64,000 nt of DNA from Helicobacter sp. 10-6591 (GTDB lineage: Bacteria > Campylobacterota > Campylobacteria > Campylobacterales > Helicobacteraceae). A program made the translations under genes and the position numbers. Below, one piece after another: positions 56,956-64,000 of the stretch (the stretch's first letter is position 1; every line of letters starts with the position of its first letter). The notes under the pieces were generated by a model. It was not told the origin of the DNA. It searched no databases and worked only from the letters and a program-made list of their open reading frames with translations. Where the stretch lies: assembly GCF_003288805.1 (NCBI RefSeq), contig NZ_NHYK01000007.1, positions 1 to 64,000 of the forward strand, given 5' to 3'.

Positions 56956-58527
56956 TCAGTTCCTATGTATCTTTAAACAAAGATCATAAAACATATCCCG
57001 TGAAAGTGAAAACTCCCAATTCTTTGTTCCAAGCTCTGGGAGTTGTTTGTAAAAAAACTCAACCCCACCTAAATGCATTTTTTGTGTATTCAAAAATGCA
57101 AGTTGCAAATGGTTTTTGTCCTTGCCTATAATCTTAAATTGCACCAACTCCAAATCATTACACGCAAAGCAGGGCATAGGATTTGCCTGTCCAAAAGGCT
57201 CAAATTCTTCAAGAATCTGCAACAAATCTTTGTTGATATAACAAGATGGAATCTCGCCTAAAATAGCGCTTTGTGCCTCTCCTTTTGTCTGGAGATTCTC
57301 ATCAAAGAGTGTCATAAATCTCTCAAGATTTCTGGATTCTAAACTCAAGCCCAATGCCCCCTGATGTCCGCCAAACTCAAGCAAAAGCGAATGTTTGCTC
57401 TGGATATCTTGGGCTGTTTTTATCAAATCCACATTTCCATAGCTCCTTGCTGAGCCTTTGAGTATCCCTTGGCCATCATCACTTAGCACAAAGGCGCTTT
57501 TCTTATAGGTCTGCACAAGCTGGCTGCAGATTATCCCAAGCACACCCTTATGCCAATCTTTGTGGCTTGCATAGAGCAGATTGTCTTTTTGTATAAGCAC
57601 ATTTTGGGCTGAGCACAAAATCTCTTGTTGCACGATTTTGCGCTCGTTATTGATAGATTCTAAGTCTTTGTACAACTCTTTGGCGCGCTGCAAGTCAGGA
57701 GCAAGCAAAAATTCTAGCGCTTTGTTCGCATCACCCATACGTCCAGCACAATTCAAAAGAGGGATAAAACTGAAAGAGACATTTTCCGCATTCATTATCT
57801 TTATCTTCTGACGGATGACTTCACACATTGGCATATTTGATTTTTTGATGGAATCTAGGCCTTTTTTTACGAGGATTCTATTCACTCCGACAAGTGGCAT
57901 CACATCTGCTAAGGTAGCAAGCGCCAGAAATGGCAAGAATTCTCCCATATTGATATCTGCACTGATTTCTTGCTTGATACTTGCGCACAGATACCATGCA
58001 ACCACGCAGCCACAAATATCTTTGTATGGAAATTCACAGCCTGGCTGTTTTGGATTGATAAGTGCATCTGCCTTGGGTAAGGAATCTTGAGGGGTATGAT
58101 GGTCGGTGATAATGAGCTTGAGATTCTCTTTCGCGCAGAATTCCCCAGCATCATAGGCGCTGATGCCATTATCTACACTGATAATTAATTGGAAGTTTTT
58201 GCTTGCTTCAAGTCTCTCTAAGAGCTTGGTTGAGATTCCATATCCATCGCTAAAACGATTGGGTATGACAACTTCAAAGTTTTTATACCCCAAAGTGCTA
58301 AAAAACTTATACATAAGCGCGCTTGCATTGACCCCATCAGCATCATAATCTCCTATGATGAGAATATTTCCATTTTCTCGCATGGTTTCTGCTACAAGAT
58401 ACGCACTTTGCTTGCTGTCTTTGAGCAAATCTGGTTGTGGCAAATCCTTGAGACTATAAATACCTTGTGGCGTGTTTCTTTGCTCTAAAATCTCTCGCAC
58501 AAGAGCAGGAGTAAGCTTTTTTATCAT
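56956..58527 (-). CDS. recJ: single-stranded-DNA-specific exonuclease RecJ
   Basis: 523 residues. DHH phosphoesterase motifs: ILIIGDYDADGVNASALMY, ISVDNGISAYDAG, LIITDHHTPQ, and the DHHA1 part GVLGIICSQL ... LLLEFGGHQGALGLSL. 5'-3' exonuclease in recombination and mismatch repair. It starts 3 bp after the pyrG stop, so the two are co-translated or coupled. Normal length for Helicobacter. Confidence 0.93.
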   Translation of the reverse strand: MIKKLTPALVREILEQRNTPQGIYSLKDLPQPDLLKDSKQSAYLVAETMRENGNILIIGDYDADGVNASALMYKFFSTLGYKNFEVVIPNRFSDGYGISTKLLERLEASKNFQLIISVDNGISAYDAGEFCAKENLKLIITDHHTPQDSLPKADALINPKQPGCEFPYKDICGCVVAWYLCASIKQEISADINMGEFLPFLALATLADVMPLVGVNRILVKKGLDSIKKSNMPMCEVIRQKIKIMNAENVSFSFIPLLNCAGRMGDANKALEFLLAPDLQRAKELYKDLESINNERKIVQQEILCSAQNVLIQKDNLLYASHKDWHKGVLGIICSQLVQTYKKSAFVLSDDGQGILKGSARSYGNVDLIKTAQDIQSKHSLLLEFGGHQGALGLSLESRNLERFMTLFDENLQTKGEAQSAILGEIPSCYINKDLLQILEEFEPFGQANPMPCFACNDLELVQFKIIGKDKNHLQLAFLNTQKMHLGGVEFFYKQLPELGTKNWEFSLSRDMFYDLCLKIHRN

Positions 58528-58530
58528 CGC

Positions 58531-60156
58531 TTAGTGTTTTGCTGCTAGGGTTTGTTTCAAAAATTCCAAAATGATAGGGTTTGGGTTTTTTAGCCTTGAA
58601 GTAAATTCTGGGTGGAATTGCACGCATACAAACCACGGATGATCTTGCAATTCGATAGCGTCAATAAGCCCGTTTGAATATCCACTTACCACAAGCCCTG
58701 CGGATTCTAATGCTTCTTTGTATCTTGGATTTGCTTCGTATCTGTGGCGATGTCTTTCTTTGATAGATAAGCTTTTGTAGGCTTCATAGAGCTTGCTGGG
58801 TTTTTTGACTTTGCATTCGTATTCTCCAAGCCTCATTGTCGCGCCCATTGGTGAAGTATGTGTGCGAAGCTGTTTGTTCCCCGCTGTATCGATAAAATCT
58901 TCGATGAGATAAACCACTGGTTCTTTTGTGTCTTTGTCAAATTCTGTGGAGTTTGCCTCTTTTATCCCAAGTACATTACGGGCAAATTCGATAATGCTTA
59001 ATTGCATACCAAGGCAGATCCCAAGTAATGGAATCTTGTTCTCTCGTGCATAAGTAATCGCCTTTAGCTTACCTTCAATCCCTCTTTCTCCAAATCCACC
59101 GGGTATCAGGATGGAATCCACCTCTTTGAGCGCCTGGATATCATGCTCTAGGCTTTGGCTATCAATCCATTTGATATTCACCCGTGCATTGATATTTGCG
59201 CCTGCGTGGATCAATGCTTCTGTGAGAGATTTATACGATTCTTTGAGCGAGAGATATTTGCCGACAAAGCCTATCGTGAGGCTTTCATCAGGGGAGATGA
59301 TTTTTTTGACAAGCATATCCCACTCTTGCATGTTTGGTTTGAGTGTGCCAAGTTCGAAGATTCTCGCGATTGGGGTGAGAATCCCTTCGCGTAAGAAATC
59401 CAGCGGGCATTGGTAAATGCTTGGAGAATCCTTTGCCACAATCACGCTATCATCATCTACATCACAGCTCAGCGCAAGCTTTTTTTTGAGATCTGTGTCG
59501 AGATTCTTTTCACATCGTGCTACCAGAATCTGTGGGGATATTCCGATTCTGCGTAGTTCTTGTACGCTATGTTGGGTTGGCTTTGTTTTGAGCTCCCCGA
59601 CTGCTTTCACAAGTGGTATCAAAGTCACATGCACACTTATCACACGCTTTGCTCCCAACTCATGCTTTAACTGCCTCATAGCCTCTAGATATGGCATGCC
59701 TTCCATATCGCCAACCGTCCCTCCAAGTTCGACTACAAGGAATTCACTTCCTTGACCAGCCAAATGGATTCTTTGTTTGATCTCATCTACTATATGCGGG
59801 ACGATTTGAATCGTTTTGCCAAGATACTTGCCTTTGCGCTCATTTTCAATCACTGAGAGATAGATTTGTCCGGTCGTGAAATTATTGAGCTTATGGAAGT
59901 CTTTGTTCAAAAAACGTTCATAATGCCCTATGTCTAAATCCGTCTCTGCACCATCACTTGTCACAAAGACTTCGCCATGTTCTAATGGACTCATCGTTCC
60001 TGGATCGACATTGATATAAGGATCGATCTTGAGAATACTGACATTAAAGCCGCTGTGCTGCAAAAGCGTGGCTATCGAAGAAGAAGTAATGCCTTTCCCT
60101 AGAGAGCTCAGCACCCCACCTGTCACAAAAATATACTTTACCTCTGCCACTTTCAT
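58531..60156 (-). CDS. pyrG: CTP synthase
   Basis: 541 residues from ATG 60156 (AAGG 8 nt upstream; the TTG at 60162 is too close). Synthetase domain: [39 protein letters not shown]. Glutamine amidotransferase domain: [18 protein letters not shown] with the nucleophilic Cys, and [10 protein letters not shown]. Makes CTP from UTP, ATP and glutamine. First gene of the long minus-strand run. Confidence 0.96.
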   Translation of the reverse strand: MKVAEVKYIFVTGGVLSSLGKGITSSSIATLLQHSGFNVSILKIDPYINVDPGTMSPLEHGEVFVTSDGAETDLDIGHYERFLNKDFHKLNNFTTGQIYLSVIENERKGKYLGKTIQIVPHIVDEIKQRIHLAGQGSEFLVVELGGTVGDMEGMPYLEAMRQLKHELGAKRVISVHVTLIPLVKAVGELKTKPTQHSVQELRRIGISPQILVARCEKNLDTDLKKKLALSCDVDDDSVIVAKDSPSIYQCPLDFLREGILTPIARIFELGTLKPNMQEWDMLVKKIISPDESLTIGFVGKYLSLKESYKSLTEALIHAGANINARVNIKWIDSQSLEHDIQALKEVDSILIPGGFGERGIEGKLKAITYARENKIPLLGICLGMQLSIIEFARNVLGIKEANSTEFDKDTKEPVVYLIEDFIDTAGNKQLRTHTSPMGATMRLGEYECKVKKPSKLYEAYKSLSIKERHRHRYEANPRYKEALESAGLVVSGYSNGLIDAIELQDHPWFVCVQFHPEFTSRLKNPNPIILEFLKQTLAAKH

Positions 60157-60184
60157 ATACAATACCTTGTGTAATTTTTGTGTA

Positions 60185-60190
60185 ATTATA
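60185..60190 (-). promoter_or_regulatory. pyrG -10 box
   Basis: TATAAT on the minus strand, 28 nt before the pyrG ATG. On the plus strand TAAAAT at 60263-60268 may serve the M48 protease gene. Confidence 0.5.
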
Positions 60191-60302
60191 AATTCTGGAT
60201 TCTATAAATTCCTTGAAATTCTAGCCCTGAGGAATATTTACTGCTTTATGTCTTTGAATCTGTAAAATCACACCATCAAACAAACATCATTTAAGGAATA
60301 CA

Positions 60303-61502
60303 ATGCTTTTGGTAATACTATTTCTCCTAGGCTTTATCTTGCCTAGTATTATTTTGGATCTTTTGCAACGTGCGCATATCAAAAAGACTTTAAAACAAAA
60401 ACCTATTTTGCTTGATGACAAAGACTACGCCAAAGCTGGCTACTATGCACTAGAAAAACTCTCACTCCACATAATACACAGCGTGGTAGATGGTGTTGTG
60501 TTTGGTTTTTGGATTGTTTATGGCTTGAGCGCGCTTGATTCTCAGCTTGCTGGATTGAATCCTTATTTGCACGGTATTGTGCTTATCTTATCTATTCTAC
60601 TTCTTGGCTCACTTATTGGTATTCCATTCTCGCTTTATGAGACATTTAGCATCGATAAACGTTATGGATTCTGCAAGCAAGGCATTGGGTTGTTTCTTTT
60701 AGACCTATCCAAAGGCCTGCTATTTGTCATATTGCTTGGTTCAGCCATCATCTTTGGGCTTTTGTGGCTTATGAATCATTATGCATATTGGTGGATTACA
60801 TGTTTTTGTCTCATTTTTAGCATAGTAATCCTGGCAAATGCTATCTATCCCACAATCATTGCGCCCTTATTCAATAAATTTTCACCACTCAAAGATGCAG
60901 AACTCACAAGTCGCATAGAATCTCTGCTCACACAAGCGGGCTTCAAATCAAATGGCGTTTATGTCATGGATGCAAGCAAACGAGATGGCAGGCTTAATGC
61001 ATACTTTGGCGGTATCGGCAAGACAAAGCGCGTAGTGCTTTTTGATACATTGCTTGACAAAATCAGCACAGATGGTCTTTTGGCGATTTTAGGCCATGAG
61101 CTAGGACATTTCAAGAATAATGATATTCTCAAGAGTATATGTCTTAGAGGAGTCTTTTTGTTTGCGCTGTTTTTTATCGCTTCGCATTTTCCAAGTGCTT
61201 TTTTCACCCAAAGCAATATTCCAGAGACTAATGCTGCAATTCTTGGCATGCTTCTCTTGCTCGCTCCTGTGTTTTCGTTTTGGTTTTTGCCAGTTATAGG
61301 CTACTTCTCTCGCAAGGCAGAATATGGAGCAGATAGATTTGGCGCACAACTCTCAAGCAAAAGCCATCTAGCAAATGCCCTTGTGCGTTTGGTCAATGAA
61401 AACAAGACTTTTCCAAGCTCACATCCAATATATATCTTTTTCTATTATTCCCATCCACCACTTATAGAGAGACTGAAAGCACTTGATTATGAGATTGACT
61501 AG
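60303..61502 (+). CDS. M48-family membrane zinc metalloprotease (Ste24-like)
   Basis: 399 residues with several membrane helices. Zinc site HELGH in ILGHELGHFKNND, third ligand Glu in RKAEYGADRFGAQL. An N-terminal multi-helix domain of about 200 residues (VILFLLGFILPSIILDLLQ; VVFGFWIVYGLSAL) makes it CAAX-protease/Ste24-like rather than short HtpX. It probably degrades misfolded membrane proteins at the inner membrane. AAGGA precedes the ATG. Followed by prmC, as in H. pylori. Confidence 0.9.
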   Translation: MLLVILFLLGFILPSIILDLLQRAHIKKTLKQKPILLDDKDYAKAGYYALEKLSLHIIHSVVDGVVFGFWIVYGLSALDSQLAGLNPYLHGIVLILSILLLGSLIGIPFSLYETFSIDKRYGFCKQGIGLFLLDLSKGLLFVILLGSAIIFGLLWLMNHYAYWWITCFCLIFSIVILANAIYPTIIAPLFNKFSPLKDAELTSRIESLLTQAGFKSNGVYVMDASKRDGRLNAYFGGIGKTKRVVLFDTLLDKISTDGLLAILGHELGHFKNNDILKSICLRGVFLFALFFIASHFPSAFFTQSNIPETNAAILGMLLLLAPVFSFWFLPVIGYFSRKAEYGADRFGAQLSSKSHLANALVRLVNENKTFPSSHPIYIFFYYSHPPLIERLKALDYEID

Positions 61503-61517
61503 AGCTCTGGGGTTAGC

Positions 61518-62390
61518 TTGCATATCCAAAAAGCACTCAAAAACGCGCAAGCGATTCTAAAATCTGCTTGTTATGTGCGAGAATCAGCTGGGTTTGGATT
61601 AGATTACCCGCGCATTACTTTAGAATCAGAGCTCTTGCTCTGCTTTGTCTTGCAAAAAGAGAGAGTGTTTTTGCATGCGCATTCAGAGGATGCTTTAAGC
61701 CCTAATGAGCTGAGGCGTTTTTTTCAACTTATCTGGAGACGCTTTCATGCAGAACCAATAGAATACATTACAAAACATGTGAGCTTTTATGGGAGAGATT
61801 TTTTTATACAGCATGGCGCGCTTATCCCTAGATGTGAAAGTGAGATACTCATACAAAAAACACAAGAGCTTATCATCCATCATGAAATCACACAGATTGC
61901 AGAAGTAGGCATAGGCTCAGGTGCGCTATCAATCACTCTTTTGCTCCATAATCCACAACTCAGAATCTTTGCCACAGATATCAGCAAAGAGGCATTAGAA
62001 GTAGCGAGGGAAAACATCCAAAGATTTTCTCTTGGCCGTGCTATCTTGCTTTTTTGCGGAGAATTTCTAGAGCCTCTTATACAAAGAAATCTGCCTATAC
62101 CAGAGCTTATAATCGCAAATCTGCCATATATTCCAAATGGCACAAAACTTCCTTCCCCTCTTGGATACGAACCACAAACTGCGCTTTTTGGCGGGACAAG
62201 AGGAATAGAGGCGATAGAAGAGCTGCTCAGAGTGTGCAAGAAGCATGGGGTGAAATTTGTGGTATGCGAAATGGGGTTTGACCAAAAGGCGCTCATACAG
62301 GAGATAGTAAAGCCGCTTGGATACAAGAAATTAGAGTTTTATAAAGATTTGAGCAATCATGACAGGGGATTTGTCTTGTGTTTTGAATGA
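61518..62390 (+). CDS. prmC: peptide chain release factor N5-glutamine methyltransferase PrmC (HemK)
   Basis: 290 residues. SAM site EVGIGSGALSITLL, FATDISKEALEVAREN, and the catalytic motif IIANLPYIPNG, where the usual NPPY is NLPY. Methylates the GGQ Gln of RF1/RF2. The start is TTG 61518, 15 bp after the protease gene; the ribosome-binding site is weak, so the start is uncertain. Confidence 0.88.
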   Translation: MHIQKALKNAQAILKSACYVRESAGFGLDYPRITLESELLLCFVLQKERVFLHAHSEDALSPNELRRFFQLIWRRFHAEPIEYITKHVSFYGRDFFIQHGALIPRCESEILIQKTQELIIHHEITQIAEVGIGSGALSITLLLHNPQLRIFATDISKEALEVARENIQRFSLGRAILLFCGEFLEPLIQRNLPIPELIIANLPYIPNGTKLPSPLGYEPQTALFGGTRGIEAIEELLRVCKKHGVKFVVCEMGFDQKALIQEIVKPLGYKKLEFYKDLSNHDRGFVLCFE

Positions 62391-62465
62391 ATTTTAAGAC
62401 TGGATTTCATAATTATCCTATAGAATCAATCTCCAAATTTTATATCAGTACCCAAAGGACAGCTC

Positions 62466-63044
62466 ATGAAAAAGCTTGATAAGCAATTTTGGATGAAAAT
62501 ACATCTCTATTTGAGTTTATTTTTTCTGCCTGTGGCATTTATTTATGCGCTAACAGGCGCATTGTATATTTTTGAAATCCGCCAAAATAGTGGCGCACAG
62601 ACTTGGAATTTCAAACTTGATTCTATGCCGCAAAAAGGCAAAGAGGCCGAGGTGATTATCCAAACCTTACTTGATGCTAACCTCCCTCTTCCTTCAAACA
62701 CACAAGTGCGCAACCTTAAGGGCAATATGATGATGGGTAATGTCAAATACAGCGCTACTATCACCAAGGACCAAAAAGGCGAGGTGACCTTGCGCGTAGT
62801 TGATAGGAATCTTTATGGGGTCTTATTGATGATGCACAAATCCCAAGGAGATAAATTCACCTTAGGCAGCTACAAATTCACATTTTTTGATTTTATGGCT
62901 ATTGGATTTGCCTGCTCTTTGATGCTTTTTTATTTTTCTGGATTGGTCATCACTTCGTTTTGTAAAAAAAATCGCAAAGGCGCGCTTTGCACTTTCTTAG
63001 CAGGGTTGATTCTCACAAGTGTGGCAGTGTATTTTAGTGTGTAG
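62466..63044 (+). CDS. PepSY-associated membrane protein
   Basis: 192 residues with a PepSY-TM layout: N-terminal HLYLSLFFLPVAFIYALTGALYIFE, a periplasmic PepSY-like part of about 80 residues (GNMMMGNVKYSATITKDQKG), then two helices (FMAIGFACSLMLFYFSGLVI; GALCTFLAGLILTSVAVYF). Such proteins are often linked to iron or siderophore reduction, but no iron gene is adjacent. AAGGA lies before the ATG. The 3' end overlaps the converging mnmH gene by 11 bp. Confidence 0.75.
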   Translation: MKKLDKQFWMKIHLYLSLFFLPVAFIYALTGALYIFEIRQNSGAQTWNFKLDSMPQKGKEAEVIIQTLLDANLPLPSNTQVRNLKGNMMMGNVKYSATITKDQKGEVTLRVVDRNLYGVLLMMHKSQGDKFTLGSYKFTFFDFMAIGFACSLMLFYFSGLVITSFCKKNRKGALCTFLAGLILTSVAVYFSV

Positions 63045-64000
63045 CAATAATTTGTCTGATGTGCTCAAATGCAGATTCTAGATTTGTGGAATCTATATGA
63101 AACGCACAAGGCTCTTTCCTATACACCTTGTCATAGTATTGCGTGATAAGGATATATGCCACCTGCTCTAAATCTCTAAGCTCAAATGCTTTGTGTGCTT
63201 GCAGCCAATATCGTTTGTCCATAAAGGGAGCAATCTTTTGCATAGCATGATTGAAAAAATCTAAATCTATATCGCCATACTGCTCTAATATACGTTGTAT
63301 GCGGATTTGTAGCGGTGCAGTAATGAGGATTTTTACTCCATTTTTGTATGCGTTATAAATCATACTGGGCACCACAAGAGAGCCTAGCTTTTTGCTTTCG
63401 TTTTCTACCAAAATCTTTTTGCCTTCCAGCTCTCTTAGTCGTGCAAAAAGCAGATTTTCAAACATCGCTGCTCTTGGCTGCTGCCCACAGATTCCCCCGA
63501 AGCTTGAGCCAAGATGCATACTCAAAGATTCTATATCAAGAGAATGTTCATACATGCCAATCAATGTGCTTTTGCCACAGCCAGTAGGTCCGCTAAGGGT
63601 GAAAAATTGAGAATCTAGAGGTTTTGCAAGAAATTCCAAGACTTCCTTACGATAGGCTTTGTAGCCATTTGTCAGCCGCAGGGTGCGATAGCCAATGTTT
63701 TGCAGAATGCTCTGCAATGACAGACTTCTCATCCCCCCACGAGCGCAATAGATTCCAATCACTTGGGCTGGGGTAATACCAAGGGTACATAAAACTTGGG
63801 ATATATTCTTGCATATGAGAGTAGCGCCTAAAACCTTTGCGCCAAAAGGATCTTGCTTATAGAGTTTCCCAACTTGCTCGCGCTCATTATCATCTAGCAC
63901 AGGCACATTGCGCGCACCTACGATATGTGATGATGCAAACTCGCTGGGACTACGCACATCAAAAATCACATCCGCTTGCGCCAAAAAATCATGCGCAAGC
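63034..64000 (-). CDS. mnmH: tRNA 2-selenouridine synthase MnmH (5' end beyond right edge)
   Basis: At least 322 residues; the frame stays open through 64000 (LAHDFLAQADVIFDV), so the start is outside the window. Rhodanese domain with active Cys in GIYCARGGMRSLSLQ, then a P-loop domain FTLSGPTGCGKSTLIG. It replaces sulfur by selenium in 2-thiouridine at the wobble position via a geranylated intermediate. Selenophosphate synthetase is not in the window. Confidence 0.92.
   Translation of the reverse strand, partial: LAHDFLAQADVIFDVRSPSEFASSHIVGARNVPVLDDNEREQVGKLYKQDPFGAKVLGATLICKNISQVLCTLGITPAQVIGIYCARGGMRSLSLQSILQNIGYRTLRLTNGYKAYRKEVLEFLAKPLDSQFFTLSGPTGCGKSTLIGMYEHSLDIESLSMHLGSSFGGICGQQPRAAMFENLLFARLRELEGKKILVENESKKLGSLVVPSMIYNAYKNGVKILITAPLQIRIQRILEQYGDIDLDFFNHAMQKIAPFMDKRYWLQAHKAFELRDLEQVAYILITQYYDKVYRKEPCAFHIDSTNLESAFEHIRQIIATH

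Overview
The window looks like a chromosomal segment of a Helicobacter species, probably of the enterohepatic type. It is AT-rich, and many gene neighbourhoods match known Helicobacter ones: cbpA-hspR-rarA, valS/fliW/murG, parAB-atpF'FHAGDC, and a TolC/HlyD/ABC-2 exporter. Other typical traits are adjacent dynamin-like GTPases, an AddB-type nuclease with an iron-sulfur signature, and poly-G and poly-T tracts at surface-structure genes. I cannot fix the species from sequence alone.

Layout. 1-2.6 kb: 5' part of a large autotransporter adhesin (minus strand, runs off the left edge) with a T13 tract at its promoter. 2.8-5.8 kb: clpA and a coupled DUF815 ATPase. 6-11.7 kb: lolA, a TPR protein, a CiaD-like protein, two dynamin-like GTPases and queF. 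11.7-18.5 kb: a glycan locus with four glycosyltransferases, three of them with G9-G10 tracts, interrupted by addB. 18.5-24.8 kb: stress locus with divergent clpB and cbpA-hspR-rarA, then tsaD. 24.8-28.9 kb: an accessory patch made of broken pieces. 29-34.4 kb: htpG and a subtilisin-like autotransporter. 34.4-41.3 kb: murG, a rhodanese-like lipoprotein, valS, fliW and a UvrD/Rep helicase. 41.4-42 kb: five tRNA genes. 42-47.6 kb: an HDOD protein and an efflux cluster without an ATPase gene. 47.8-60.2 kb: a long co-directional run pyrG-recJ-nitrilase-birA-parA-parB-ATP synthase. 60.3-64 kb: M48 protease, prmC, a PepSY-type membrane protein and mnmH (runs off the right edge).

The most unusual region is 24.83-28.88 kb. 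A relic of an adhesin related to the one at the left edge is split. Its signal-peptide piece lies at 24832-24900 and its beta-helix piece at 28283-28880. Between them sit at least four disordered fragments of type IIG restriction-modification genes (a nuclease end, a target-recognition end, repeated C-terminal tails), a YafQ-type toxin-antitoxin pair, and an intact pentapeptide-repeat membrane protein between two 96-bp direct repeats.

The second theme is phase variation. One glycosyltransferase (17.4-18.5 kb) has a T17 tract beside its promoter and a G10 tract that puts it out of frame with its best start codon, so it reads as switched OFF here. Two others carry G tracts near their 3' ends, where slippage would uncouple them from the next gene rather than destroy the enzyme.
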